A stretch of DNA of 64,000 nt from Paraburkholderia guartelaensis (lineage in GTDB: Bacteria; Pseudomonadota; Gammaproteobacteria; Burkholderiales; Burkholderiaceae): the NCBI RefSeq assembly GCF_004353905.1, contig NZ_SMOD01000037.1, positions 1-64,000 of the forward strand, in the 5' to 3' direction. Position 1 is the first letter of the stretch. Each line of letters starts with the position of its first letter. Shown in pieces: positions 17,765 through 26,844 of the stretch. Position numbers and translations under genes: made by a program. The notes beneath the pieces were generated by a model. The model was not told the origin of the DNA. It ran no database searches and saw nothing but the letters and a program-made list of their open reading frames with translations.

Positions 17765-18010
17765 ATGAAGATCATCGTCCAGACGCCAGGCGGGCTTGGC
17801 GAGATTCTGCAATCGGCCCGCAAGGCGCGCGGCATGACCCAGGCGCAGGCTGCGGCGAATCTCGGCATCGGCCAGCCGCGCCTTTCCGCACTCGAAACCA
17901 CGGGCGCCGCCAGCCTTTCGCTCGAGCAGATGCTCGCGCTGTTCGCGCTCTACGGGCTGGAACTCTGCGTGCAGTCGCGCGAGGCGGCGGCCGGCACGCC
18001 GGAGTGGTAA
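17765..18010 (+). CDS. hipB: HipB-type antitoxin and repressor
   Basis: An 81-residue XRE helix-turn-helix protein (ILQSARKARGMTQAQAAANL then GIGQPRLSALET, about 14-45). It would bind the operator repeats upstream as a dimer and neutralise the HipA kinase by complex formation. Its stop is 2 nt before the hipA ATG, and its last codons contain the hipA ribosome site GGAGTGG, so the two are translationally coupled. Confidence 0.85.
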   Translation: MKIIVQTPGGLGEILQSARKARGMTQAQAAANLGIGQPRLSALETTGAASLSLEQMLALFALYGLELCVQSREAAAGTPEW

Positions 18011-18012
18011 GT

Positions 18013-19338
18013 ATGGGCCGCAAATCGCATTCGCGCGCGCTATCGATCTGGGCCAACGGCGAGCGCGTGGGCACGTGGGTGATGACGCCCGCCGGCGACG
18101 CCGAACTGCGTTATGACGACGCCTGGAAGCGCTCGGCCGTGGGCCGGCCGCTTTCGCTCTCGCTGCCGTTCGGCATTGGCGACGTACCATTGCGCGGCGA
18201 GCGCGTGAAGCACTATTTCGACAATCTCCTGCCCGACAGCGAACCCATCCGCCGCCGCATCGCCACGCGCTTTCGCACGGATACGCTCGAGGCCTTCGAC
18301 CTGCTCAAGGCCATCGGGCGCGATTGCGTGGGTGCGGTGCAACTGCTGGGCGAGGACGAAACGCCGGGCCGCGTCGACCGCATCGAAGGCACCGCGCTGA
18401 GCGATGCCGTCATCGAGCGCCTGCTGCTCGAAACGGCCGGCGCGCTGCCCGGTGGCGCGCATGAGGCCGACGATCTGCGCATTTCGCTGGCGGGCGCGCA
18501 GGAGAAGACTGCGCTCCTGCGCCACCGCGGCAAATGGCTGCTGCCGCGCGGCGCGACGCCCACCACGCATATTCTCAAGCTGCCGCTGGGGCTGATCGGC
18601 CATCGCAAGGTGGACTTCAATACCTCGGTCGAAAACGAATGGCTTTGCCTGGCACTGCTGAGGGCGTTCGGGTTGCCCGCTTCGCAGGCGCAGATCATCG
18701 AGTTCGGCGCGCAGAAGGTGCTCTGCGTGGAGCGCTTCGATCGTACGCGCTCGCGCACCGGCGGGTTGCTGCGCCTGCCGCAGGAGGACTTCTGCCAGGC
18801 GCTCGGCGTGCCGCCGCATCGCAAGTACGAAGCGCATGGCGGCCCCGGCGTGCGCGAGATTGCGGGTCTCTTACGCCAGTCGCAGCAGGCGCGGGAAGAC
18901 ATCGAAACGTTTCTCGCTGCGCAGATCGTCTTCTGGATGCTCGCGGCGCCGGACGGCCACGCGAAAAACTTCAGCATTCGCCTGTTGCCGGCAGGGCGCT
19001 TTCAGCTCGCGCCGCTCTATGACGTCATGTCGATCTGGCCCGTGGAGGGCGACGGCGGCAATCAATGGTCGTGGCACAAGGCGTCGCTTGCCATGGCGGT
19101 GTGGGGCAAGGCTCGCCACTATCGCATGCGCGACGTGAAGCGCACGCATTTCGACGCCACCGCGCGGCTATGCCACTACGGCCCGGATGCGGGGCCGTTG
19201 ATCGAGCGCGTGCTGGCGCGTACGCCCGGTGCGATAGAGGAAGTCGCCGCGGCACTCCCTGAAGGCTTTCCCGAGCGGGTGGCCGAACGGCTCTTCGACG
19301 GCCTGCGGTTTTCGGCGGAGCGGCTGGCGGCGCAGTGA
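18013..19338 (+). CDS. hipA: HipA-type Ser/Thr kinase toxin
   Basis: A 441-residue kinase of the HipA family. In E. coli, HipA phosphorylates glutamyl-tRNA synthetase and drives persistence. An N-terminal subdomain ends with HYFDNLLPDSE, followed by ISLAGAQEKTALL (activation/P-loop region), NTSVENEWLCLALLRAFGLP, then VERFDRT, and the catalytic stretch APDGHAKNFSI (about 313-323) with LYDVMS after it (the DFG-like metal site). Full length and all kinase motifs are kept, so it looks active. The ATG at 18013 follows the hipB stop; an in-frame GTG at 18004 is less likely. Its stop is 9 nt from that of the convergent MocR gene. Confidence 0.92.
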   Translation: MGRKSHSRALSIWANGERVGTWVMTPAGDAELRYDDAWKRSAVGRPLSLSLPFGIGDVPLRGERVKHYFDNLLPDSEPIRRRIATRFRTDTLEAFDLLKAIGRDCVGAVQLLGEDETPGRVDRIEGTALSDAVIERLLLETAGALPGGAHEADDLRISLAGAQEKTALLRHRGKWLLPRGATPTTHILKLPLGLIGHRKVDFNTSVENEWLCLALLRAFGLPASQAQIIEFGAQKVLCVERFDRTRSRTGGLLRLPQEDFCQALGVPPHRKYEAHGGPGVREIAGLLRQSQQAREDIETFLAAQIVFWMLAAPDGHAKNFSIRLLPAGRFQLAPLYDVMSIWPVEGDGGNQWSWHKASLAMAVWGKARHYRMRDVKRTHFDATARLCHYGPDAGPLIERVLARTPGAIEEVAAALPEGFPERVAERLFDGLRFSAERLAAQ

Positions 19339-19347
19339 CGGCAGGCT

Positions 19348-20814
19348 TCAGCGCACGCAGGCGGCCAGCCGCGCGACGGCCGCGTCGATGCGCTGGGCCT
19401 CGATCATGCCGAAACCAAACACGAGTCCTTCGAGCGCCGTTTCCGGCGCGACCGCGAAACCGGCCAACGCCTGCACACGGACGCCCGCACGCGTGGCGGC
19501 GGTGACCAGTGCATCGGCGCGCACGCCAGCGTCGAGCCCGGCGGCGAGATGCAGTCCGGCGGCGGGCGCGACGGGCCGCACGAACGCGCCGCAATGGCGT
19601 GTGAGCGCCGCGAGCAGTGCGTCGCGGCGCGTGCGGTACTGCGTGCGCATCTTACGGATGTGCCGGACCAGATGCCCCTCGCGCAGGAATGCCGCAAGCG
19701 TGTCCTGCGCCAGCAGATTGCCGTGCCAGTCCGCACACTGGCGCGCGGCGACCAGTGCATCGCGCACCCAGGCCGGCGCGACGACATAGCCCATGCGCAG
19801 GCCCGGAAAGAGGCATTTGGAAAACGTGCCGACGTAACAGACGCTCGCATGGCGATCGAGCGTTTGCAGCGCGTCGAGCGGGCGGTCGTCGTGACGGAAC
19901 TCGCCGTCGTAGTCGTCCTCGATCACGACCGCGCCATGGCGCTGCGCGAACGCGAGCAACGCGCGCCGCCTCGCCGCCGACATTGGGATACCTAACGGAA
20001 ATTGATGCGAGGGCGTCACGCAGATCACGCGCGCATCGGGCGGCAGGTCGTCCACGACGATACCCTCGGCGTCGACCCTTATGCCCACGATACGCGCCCC
20101 CGCCAGCGCAAACGCGCGGCGCAGCGGCGGGTAGCCGGGATCCTCCAGCGCAACTACGGTCTTGCCCGGCGTGACGAGCACGCGCGCGAGCAGGTCGAAC
20201 GCCTGTTGCGCGCCGGCCGTGACGACGACATCCTCCGCCTCGCAGGCGACCGCGCGCGCATAGGAAACGTGATGCGCAATGGCCTCGCGCAACGCGGCGC
20301 GGCCTTCCGGTTCCGCATACACGGCAGGCGCCCTGGAAAGTCCACGCAGCGCGCGAGCCGAAAGACGCCGCCAGACGTCGAAGGCAAACGTGCGTTTGTC
20401 GGGCAGGCCGAGGATGAAATCGTAATCGTAGTTCGCGCTGGGATCGAGACGCACGAGCGCTGGCGGCGTGCGCCAACGCTCGTTCAGGCGTGGGTCGCCT
20501 TCTGAAGCCGCTATCGACGGTCTTGCTGGACCGGACGGCGCCGCGCTGCCACGTGCCGCGACTTCGCCCACGAACGTCCCGCCGCCCGTGCGCGTGACGA
20601 TGTAGCCCTCAGCGAGGAGCAAATCGTAAGCCGCCAGCACCGTATTGCGCGCGACGCCGCAGCTAAGCGCGAGCGAGCGGCTCGATGGCAAACGCAGCCC
20701 GGCCGCGAGCCGGCCTTCGACGATGGCCCCGCGCAACTGGCGATGCAGTGCATGCAAGATCTCGCGCGATCCATGCACGGGCAGGGCGATTTCGAGCTGC
20801 AAGACTGGTTCCAT
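19348..20814 (-). CDS. MocR-type regulator (GntR helix-turn-helix fused to aminotransferase fold)
   Basis: A 488-residue regulator of the MocR/PdxR/GabR class. The GntR-type winged helix (about 14-82: GAIVEGRLAAGLRLPSSRSL, then VARNTVLAAYDLLLAEGY, TGGGTFV) is joined to a fold-type I PLP aminotransferase-like domain. That domain has VVTAGAQQAFDLLARV, EDDYDGEFRH (PLP-binding Asp/Tyr) and YVGTFSKCLFPGLRMGY with the PLP Lys. Such proteins sense PLP or an amino compound and control a neighbouring gene. It is divergent from the haloalkane dehalogenase gene with an 83-bp gap, so that gene is its likeliest target, although the family usually controls amine or vitamin B6 genes. Confidence 0.88.
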   Translation of the reverse strand: MEPVLQLEIALPVHGSREILHALHRQLRGAIVEGRLAAGLRLPSSRSLALSCGVARNTVLAAYDLLLAEGYIVTRTGGGTFVGEVAARGSAAPSGPARPSIAASEGDPRLNERWRTPPALVRLDPSANYDYDFILGLPDKRTFAFDVWRRLSARALRGLSRAPAVYAEPEGRAALREAIAHHVSYARAVACEAEDVVVTAGAQQAFDLLARVLVTPGKTVVALEDPGYPPLRRAFALAGARIVGIRVDAEGIVVDDLPPDARVICVTPSHQFPLGIPMSAARRRALLAFAQRHGAVVIEDDYDGEFRHDDRPLDALQTLDRHASVCYVGTFSKCLFPGLRMGYVVAPAWVRDALVAARQCADWHGNLLAQDTLAAFLREGHLVRHIRKMRTQYRTRRDALLAALTRHCGAFVRPVAPAAGLHLAAGLDAGVRADALVTAATRAGVRVQALAGFAVAPETALEGLVFGFGMIEAQRIDAAVARLAACVR

Positions 20815-20897
20815 AACCTTTGCCGAATCTGGTCCTGTTCCTGGGCCGGTTCCGATTCTAGCATCGGCTCATTCCCTCACCGCACAGGAGCCGCGCC

Positions 20898-21794
20898 ATG
20901 AACGCCGTCACCCCTTCAGCCGCCGCAATCGGCGCCAGCGATCCGCATCCGCGTGCCCGCGCGGCCATTCCAGGCGGCGCTATGGTCTACGTCGATACGG
21001 GCATGGGCGAACCCGTCGTTCTGCTGCATGGCAACCCCACCTCGTCGCGCCTGTGGCGCAACGTCATTCCGCATTTGAGCGACGCTTACCGTTGCCTCGC
21101 GCCAGACCTCGCCGGCATGGGCGATTCGCCGGCCGCGCCCGATGGCGCGTGCGGCTTCGTCGATCACGCGCGATATCTCGACGCGTGGTTCGACGCCGTG
21201 CTTCCGCATGGCCGCGTCACGCTGGTGCTGCACGACTGGGGCTCGGCACTGGGCTTCGACTGGGCGCGCCGCCATCCGCAGCGCGTGAAGGCGATTGCCT
21301 ATATGGAGGCCATCGTGCAACCGCGCCTGTGGCGTGATTTTCCGCCCGAGCGCGAACCGCTCTTTCGCGCGCTGCGTGGCGAGGCCGGCGAGCGTCTCGT
21401 GCTCGACGAGAATTTTTTTGTCGAAACGGTGTTGCCGCACAGCGTGCTACGTGCGCTGTCGCAGGAAGAGATGGAGGCGTGGCGCAGGCCGTTTGCGACG
21501 CGCGAATCGCGCAGAACGACGCTCGTGTGGGCACGCGAACTGCCGATCGAAGGCGAGCCCGCCGACGTGACGCAAGCGGTTCAAGCCTACGCAGCCTGGC
21601 TCGCGGCGAGCGATATCCCCAAGCTGCTGATCCGCGCCGAGCCTGGCGCGTTGCTCACGGGCCGTGCGCTCGATGCGTGCCGCAACTGGCCGAACCAGCG
21701 GGAAACGGTGGTAGCGGGCATCCATTACGTTCAGGAGGATTCGCCGCACGAGATCGGCGCCGCCGTGCGCGCATTCCTGAACGAACTGGCTTAG
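20898..21794 (+). CDS. Haloalkane dehalogenase (HLD-II type)
   Basis: A 298-residue alpha/beta-hydrolase that would replace a halogen on an aliphatic carbon by hydroxyl. All key residues of subfamily II can be read: oxyanion and halide-stabilising Asn46 in LLHGNPTSS, nucleophile Asp113 and halide-binding Trp114 in LHDWGSALGF, catalytic acid Glu137 in YMEAIVQP, and base His276 in GIHYVQEDSP. There is no signal peptide, so it is cytoplasmic. The combination of Asn-Trp halide pair and Glu after strand 6 separates it from plain epoxide hydrolases. It is divergent from the MocR regulator and convergent with catR. Confidence 0.9.
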   Translation: MNAVTPSAAAIGASDPHPRARAAIPGGAMVYVDTGMGEPVVLLHGNPTSSRLWRNVIPHLSDAYRCLAPDLAGMGDSPAAPDGACGFVDHARYLDAWFDAVLPHGRVTLVLHDWGSALGFDWARRHPQRVKAIAYMEAIVQPRLWRDFPPEREPLFRALRGEAGERLVLDENFFVETVLPHSVLRALSQEEMEAWRRPFATRESRRTTLVWARELPIEGEPADVTQAVQAYAAWLAASDIPKLLIRAEPGALLTGRALDACRNWPNQRETVVAGIHYVQEDSPHEIGAAVRAFLNELA

Positions 21795-21807
21795 ACGGCA
21801 CATTGCT

Positions 21808-22728
21808 TCACGGCTTTTTCTTCTTCGAAGGCAGCCACGTTTGAGGCTCGGCGTACATTTCCTTGACCAGTTGCTTCACGAGATCGACGTAAACGGAATT
21901 GTCGTTCACGCGGTGATTCAGGATGATCGGCGAAGTCGCGTGGTCGCTGTCTATCAGCCGGTAGTGCACGTCCTGGCGCAACTGCCGCGCTGAAGCGGGG
22001 ATCACGCATACGCCGAACTCGGCCGCGACGAGCCCCAGCGCCGTCTGGATTTCCCGCACTTCCAGCACTTCACCCGGTTGCACGCCGTCGCCGTGCAACA
22101 CGTTCAATACCTGATCGGCGAAACTGGGGCGCGGCTCCTTGGGATAAACAATCAGTTTCTGCCCGGCCAGTTGCTCGATGGGGATGGGCGTGGATTCCTG
22201 CGCCATCTCGCTGCCGATCGGCACTACCACCGCCAGCGGCTCTTCGCGCAGGACGATGCCGGCCACGTTCGGGTCGCTGTGGCGCACGCGTCCGAAGCCG
22301 ATGTCGATGCGGCCTTCCTTCAACGCCTCGATCTGCTGCACCGACATGAGTTCGACCATCTGGATGTCGAGTTCCGGCGCATTCTGGCGCAGCTTGCGCA
22401 TCAATGGCGGCAGCCCCGAATACAGAACGGAAGCGACGAAGCCGATCGACAACACAGTCCGGTGATGCAGTCCCACGTGTTTGGCGGTCGCCTGCAGCTG
22501 TTCGACACGCCCAAGAATCTGCATGGCCTGCTCATAGACGAGACGCCCCGCATCGGTCGTGCGCACCGGTCGCGTATTGCGAATCAGAAGGGGCACGCCA
22601 ATCTCTTGTTCGAGCAACTGAATCTGCCGGCTCAGCGGCGGTTGGGCAATGCAAAGCTGTTCCGCGGCGCGCGTGAAATTGCGCTCGCGCACGACGGCAA
22701 CGAAGTAGCGAAGCTGGCGAAGATCCAT
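21808..22728 (-). CDS. catR: LysR-type regulator of the catechol/benzoate cluster (CatR/BenM-like)
   Basis: A 306-residue LysR-type activator. The N-terminal helix-turn-helix is FTRAAEQLCIAQPPLSRQIQ (about 18-37), followed by the CatR/CatM/BenM-type linker EIGVPLLIRNTRPVRTTDAG, and the C-terminal effector domain contains LREEPLAVVVP and EFGVCVIPAS. Relatives respond to cis,cis-muconate, BenM also to benzoate, and activate a divergent cat operon. Here it faces catB across 194 bp that contain an ATAT-N7-GTAT site. The C-terminal tail is Lys-rich (SKKKKP), which is unusual. Confidence 0.92.
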   Translation of the reverse strand: MDLRQLRYFVAVVRERNFTRAAEQLCIAQPPLSRQIQLLEQEIGVPLLIRNTRPVRTTDAGRLVYEQAMQILGRVEQLQATAKHVGLHHRTVLSIGFVASVLYSGLPPLMRKLRQNAPELDIQMVELMSVQQIEALKEGRIDIGFGRVRHSDPNVAGIVLREEPLAVVVPIGSEMAQESTPIPIEQLAGQKLIVYPKEPRPSFADQVLNVLHGDGVQPGEVLEVREIQTALGLVAAEFGVCVIPASARQLRQDVHYRLIDSDHATSPIILNHRVNDNSVYVDLVKQLVKEMYAEPQTWLPSKKKKP

Positions 22729-22817
22729 GGTCTGTTCCCAAATGAAGCATCAAATTATCAATACTCTGAGAATATGATGCGCCGCAATATCCGCCTATTT
22801 ATGGGGGATTGCGGGGT

Positions 22818-22899
22818 TTCCATATTATAAAGGTATGGAATTGGACGCAAATAGTATTGGATCGGGCTCAGGCGCGGCGTGTATAAATCCACCATACCT
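22818..22899 (+). promoter_or_regulatory. CatR operator region and catB promoter
   Basis: TTCCATA (22818-22824) and TATGGAA (22834-22840) form a perfect inverted repeat with 9-bp centre. It contains ATAT-N7-GTAT (22822-22836), one base off the BenM/CatM consensus ATAC-N7-GTAT. AAGGTATGG (22830-22838) recurs as its exact reverse complement CCATACCTT (22892-22900), around a TATAAA -10 candidate at 22882-22887. This fits a strong recognition site plus a second activation site of a LysR regulator. Confidence 0.65.
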
Positions 22900-22922
22900 T
22901 CCTCACTTACGCAGCATTCGAC

Positions 22923-24059
22923 ATGACTTCCGCCACGATCGAACGTATCGAAACCCGCCTCGTCGATCTGCCGACGATTCGCCCTCACAAGCTGTCCGTC
23001 GCCACGATGTACGGGCAAACCCTGATGCTGGTGAAGGTGTATTGCAGCGATGGCGTAACCGGCATCGGTGAAGGTACGACGATTGCCGGCATGGCCTACG
23101 GCCCCGAAAGCCCGGAAGCGATGAAGCTCTCGATCGACGCCTACTTCGCCCCGGCGATGATCGGCCAGGACGCCACGCGAATCCAGGCGCTCATGGCGCA
23201 CCTGGGCAAGCTCGTGAAGGTCAATCACTTCGCCAAGTGCGCGCTGGAAACCGCGCTGCTCGATGCGCAGGGCAAGCGCCTTGGCGTGCCGGTGAGCGAA
23301 CTGCTGGGTGGCCGCCGCCGCGAGCGCCTGCCGGTGGCATGGACGCTCGCTTCGGGCGATACCGCCAAAGACATCGCCGAAGCCGAGGCGATGCTCGAAG
23401 TGCGCCGCCACAAGATCTTCAAGCTGAAGATCGGCGCGAAAGACCTCAAGACCGACATCAAGCACGTTGCCGACATCAAGAAGGCGGTGGGTGATCGTGC
23501 CGCCGTGCGCGTGGACGTCAACATGGCCTGGAGCGAGACGCAGGCGGCATGGGCGATTCCGGCGCTGGCGGAAGCCGGCTGCGAACTGGTCGAGCAACCG
23601 GTGGCTTCGCCCGCAGCGCTTGCGCGCCTCATGCGCCGCTTCCCGGTCGCGTTGATGGCCGACGAAATCCTGCAGGGACCGGAAAGCGCGTTTGAGATCG
23701 CGAAGAACGAGGGCGCCGATGTATTCGCCATCAAGATCGAACAAAGCGGCGGACTGTTCGCGGCGCAGCGCGTGGCCACGATTGCGGACGCCGCGGGCAT
23801 CGAGCTGTACGGCGGCACGATGCTCGAAGGCGCGTTCAGCACGGTGGCGTCGGCGCACCTGTTCGCGAGCTTCGCCAACCTGCAGTGGGGCACCGAACTT
23901 TTCGGGCCGCTGCTGATCACCGAAGAAATTCTGACTACCCCGCTGGACTACAGCAACTTCGAGCTGACGGTGCCGAACGGCCCGGGTCTCGGCATCGAGC
24001 TGGACGAAGCGAAGGTCAAGCGCTTCACCCGCGATGGCCTGATGAAAGTCACGAAGTAA
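22923..24059 (+). CDS. catB: Muconate cycloisomerase
   Basis: A 378-residue enolase-superfamily enzyme that turns cis,cis-muconate into (+)-muconolactone with Mn2+. The N-terminal capping domain includes GIGEGTTIAGMAYGPES. The barrel carries the catalytic Lys pair in FKLKIGAKD (about 160-168), metal ligands in VDVNMAWSE (Asp), VEQPV (Glu) and MADEI (Asp-Glu), and Lys in FAIKIEQSGG. This is the family's usual length. It is the first gene of catBCA-benABCD. Confidence 0.96.
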   Translation: MTSATIERIETRLVDLPTIRPHKLSVATMYGQTLMLVKVYCSDGVTGIGEGTTIAGMAYGPESPEAMKLSIDAYFAPAMIGQDATRIQALMAHLGKLVKVNHFAKCALETALLDAQGKRLGVPVSELLGGRRRERLPVAWTLASGDTAKDIAEAEAMLEVRRHKIFKLKIGAKDLKTDIKHVADIKKAVGDRAAVRVDVNMAWSETQAAWAIPALAEAGCELVEQPVASPAALARLMRRFPVALMADEILQGPESAFEIAKNEGADVFAIKIEQSGGLFAAQRVATIADAAGIELYGGTMLEGAFSTVASAHLFASFANLQWGTELFGPLLITEEILTTPLDYSNFELTVPNGPGLGIELDEAKVKRFTRDGLMKVTK

Positions 24060-24088
24060 TCCGGACACCTGATAAACGGAATTTGACG

Positions 24089-24379
24089 ATGCTTTTCCAC
24101 GTACGCATGGATGTGAACATCCCGGCCGACATGCCGGCCAATGTCGCCAACGAAATCAAGGCGCGCGAAAAGGAGTACTCGCAGGAGCTGCAGCGCAGCG
24201 GCAAGTGGCGCCATATCTGGCGACTGGTGGGCGAGTACGCGAACTACAGCATCTTCGATGTGGAGAGTAATGCAGAGCTGCACGACATTCTCACCGCCTT
24301 GCCGCTTTTTCCGTACATGAAGATAACGGTCACGCCGTTGTGTCGCCACCCGTCCTCCGTCAGGGCCAACGACGCTTGA
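24089..24379 (+). CDS. catC: Muconolactone delta-isomerase
   Basis: A 96-residue cytoplasmic enzyme of the catechol ortho pathway that isomerises muconolactone to 3-oxoadipate enol-lactone; the family forms decamers. The family start MLFHVRMDVNIPADMP, the KAREKEYSQELQRSGKWRHI helix and LPLFPYMKITVTPL at the end are all present. It starts 29 nt after catB. The length agrees with known MLE proteins (92-96). Confidence 0.96.
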   Translation: MLFHVRMDVNIPADMPANVANEIKAREKEYSQELQRSGKWRHIWRLVGEYANYSIFDVESNAELHDILTALPLFPYMKITVTPLCRHPSSVRANDA

Positions 24380-24423
24380 GCTGATTCCCCCTCAATACCA
24401 GCAAGCACCAGGAGACAAAGACC

Positions 24424-25359
24424 ATGAGCGCAAAAGTATTCGACACGAAGGAAGTGCAGGACCTGCTGAAGGCCGCTGCGAATCTCAACGGCGGCAGCGG
24501 CAACGCGCGTTTCCAGCAGGTCGTCTATCGGCTGCTGGGCGACCTGTTCAAGGCCATCGACGATCTCGACATCACGCCCGATGAAGTCTGGGCCGGCGTG
24601 AACTATCTGAACAAGCTCGGCCAGGACGGCGAAGCGGCGCTGCTCGCCGCCGGCCTCGGCCTCGAGAAGTACCTCGACATCCGCATGGACGCCGCAGACA
24701 AGGCGGTGGGTCTCGAAGGCGGCACGCCGCGCACGATCGAAGGGCCGCTGTATGTGGCAGGCGCACCGGTGCGCGAGAGCGTTTCGCGCATCGACCTCAA
24801 CGCCGACGCCGATGCGGGTCCGCTCGTCATTCACGGCACGGTGACCGGCCTCGATGGCAAGCCGCTCGCCGGCGCCCTGGTCGAATGCTGGCACGCCAAT
24901 TCGAAGGGCTTCTATTCGCACTTCGACCCGACCGGCGCGCAGGACGACTTCAACCTGCGCGGCGCCGTCAAGACTGGCGCAGACGGCAAGTACGAATTCC
25001 GCACGCTGATGCCGGTGGGCTACGGCTGCCCGCCGCAGGGCTCGACCCAGCGCCTGCTGGACGGCCTTGGCCGCCACGGCAACCGCCCGGCGCACGTGCA
25101 CTTCTTCGTCACCGCCGACAACAGCCGCAAGCTCACCACGCAGTTCAATATTGAAGGCGACCCGCTGATCTGGGATGACTTCGCCTACGCGACGCGTGAA
25201 GAACTGATTCCGCATGTGGCAGAAAAGACCGGTGGCACCGCGCTCGGCCTGAAAGCCGACACGTACAAGGACATCGAGTTCAACTTCACGCTCACGCCGC
25301 TGGTCCAGGGTAAGGACAACCAGCTCGTTCACCGCCTGCGCGCCGCAGCGACGGCGTAA
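24424..25359 (+). CDS. catA: Catechol 1,2-dioxygenase
   Basis: A 311-residue intradiol dioxygenase that opens catechol to cis,cis-muconate with non-haem Fe3+. An N-terminal helical dimer domain (about 1-100) precedes the barrel. The iron ligands can be read: Tyr in SKGFYSHFDP, Tyr in PVGYGCPPQGS and the two His of RPAHVHFFV. It starts 44 nt after catC with AGGAGA before it. This enzyme joins the upper (ben) and lower (catB, catC) halves of the same operon. Confidence 0.96.
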   Translation: MSAKVFDTKEVQDLLKAAANLNGGSGNARFQQVVYRLLGDLFKAIDDLDITPDEVWAGVNYLNKLGQDGEAALLAAGLGLEKYLDIRMDAADKAVGLEGGTPRTIEGPLYVAGAPVRESVSRIDLNADADAGPLVIHGTVTGLDGKPLAGALVECWHANSKGFYSHFDPTGAQDDFNLRGAVKTGADGKYEFRTLMPVGYGCPPQGSTQRLLDGLGRHGNRPAHVHFFVTADNSRKLTTQFNIEGDPLIWDDFAYATREELIPHVAEKTGGTALGLKADTYKDIEFNFTLTPLVQGKDNQLVHRLRAAATA

Positions 25360-25473
25360 CCGCCCCAGCATGGCGGCGGCATGTTGCCGCCGCCCCCCGT
25401 TTCCCCGCGATCATCAATCGACACCGATGCAGGAACTCCGTACCGCGTGTGGAGTATGCATAGGAGAGCTAAT

Positions 25474-26844
25474 ATGTCAGCCATCATCGACAAAGCCAGT
25501 GACCTGGATCACCTGCTGTCCACCGCCGTGCAGGACGACAAGCAAAACGGTGTGTTCCGTTGCCGACGCGACATCTTCACCAATGCCGACCTGTTCGAAC
25601 TGGAGATGAAATACATCTTCGAGAAGAACTGGGTATACCTCGCGCACGAAAGCCAGATTCCCGAAAACAACGACTACTACACCACGTGGCTGGGTCGTCA
25701 ACCGGTAGTCATTACGCGCGACAAGACCGGCACGCTCAACGCCGTGATCAACGCCTGCGCGCACAAAGGCGCCATGCTGTGCCGGCGTAAGCACGGCAAC
25801 AAGGGGAGCTTCACCTGTCCGTTCCACGGCTGGACGTTCTCCAACACCGGCAAGCTGCTCAAGGTGAAGGATGAAAAGACCACGGAATACCCGGTGCAAT
25901 TCAACAAGCAGGGCTCGCATGACCTGAAGAAGATCGCACGCTTCGAGAACTACCGGGGCTTTCTGTTCGGCAGCCTCAATGCCGACGTGCAGCCGCTGGA
26001 AGACTACCTCGGCGAAGCGAAGATCATCATCGACCAGATCGTCGACCAGTCGCCCAACGGGCTCGAAGTGCTGCGCGGCAACTCCTCGTATGTCTACGAC
26101 GGCAACTGGAAGATGCAGATGGAGAACGGCTGCGACGGCTACCACGTCAGCACCGTGCACTGGAATTACGCCGCGACGATGGGCCGCCGCAAGGAAGACG
26201 GCACCCAGGCAGTAGACGCCAATAGCTGGAGCAAGTCGGTGGCGGGTGTCTACGGATTCGACCATGGCCACATCCTGCTATGGACCAACACGATGAACCC
26301 GGAAGTGCGGCCGGTCTACAAGCATCGCGACGAAATCAAGACGCGCGTGGGTGAAGTGCAGGCCGACTTCATCGTCAATCAGACGAGAAACTTGTGCCTC
26401 TACCCGAACGTGTTCCTGATGGACCAGTTCAGCACGCAGATTCGCGTCGTGCGCCCCATCAGCGTGGACAAGACCGAGGTGAACATTTTCTGCTTCGGGC
26501 CGAAGGGTGAGAGCGCGGAAGATCGTGCGACGCGTATTCGCCAGTACGAGGACTTCTTCAACGTCTCGGGCATGGGCACCGCCGACGACCTGGAAGAGTT
26601 CCGCGCCTGCCAGGCGGGCTACGCCGGCACCACGGCGATGTGGAACGATCTCTCGCGCGGCGCGCCGCTGTGGGTCGAAGGTGCGGACGAAAACGCGAAG
26701 AAGATGGGCCTCAAACCCGTCATTTCCGGCGAACGCAGCGAAGACGAAGGGTTGTTCGTGGTTCAGCACGAGTACTGGGTGCACGCCATGCGCGACGCCC
26801 TCAAGCAGGAACTGAATCACGAACAAGCGGGAGCGCAGGCATGA
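25474..26844 (+). CDS. benA: Benzoate 1,2-dioxygenase, large oxygenase subunit
   Basis: A 456-residue alpha subunit of the ring-hydroxylating dioxygenase that makes benzoate cis-1,2-dihydrodiol. The Rieske site is CAHKGAMLCRRKHG (Cys, His) with CPFHGWTF (Cys, His); the mononuclear iron site lies in NGCDGYHVSTVHWNY (Asp, His, His). The start at 25474 is chosen for the strong ribosome site AGGAGA; an in-frame upstream start at 25381 adds unrelated residues. The stop overlaps benB. Confidence 0.96.
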   Translation: MSAIIDKASDLDHLLSTAVQDDKQNGVFRCRRDIFTNADLFELEMKYIFEKNWVYLAHESQIPENNDYYTTWLGRQPVVITRDKTGTLNAVINACAHKGAMLCRRKHGNKGSFTCPFHGWTFSNTGKLLKVKDEKTTEYPVQFNKQGSHDLKKIARFENYRGFLFGSLNADVQPLEDYLGEAKIIIDQIVDQSPNGLEVLRGNSSYVYDGNWKMQMENGCDGYHVSTVHWNYAATMGRRKEDGTQAVDANSWSKSVAGVYGFDHGHILLWTNTMNPEVRPVYKHRDEIKTRVGEVQADFIVNQTRNLCLYPNVFLMDQFSTQIRVVRPISVDKTEVNIFCFGPKGESAEDRATRIRQYEDFFNVSGMGTADDLEEFRACQAGYAGTTAMWNDLSRGAPLWVEGADENAKKMGLKPVISGERSEDEGLFVVQHEYWVHAMRDALKQELNHEQAGAQA

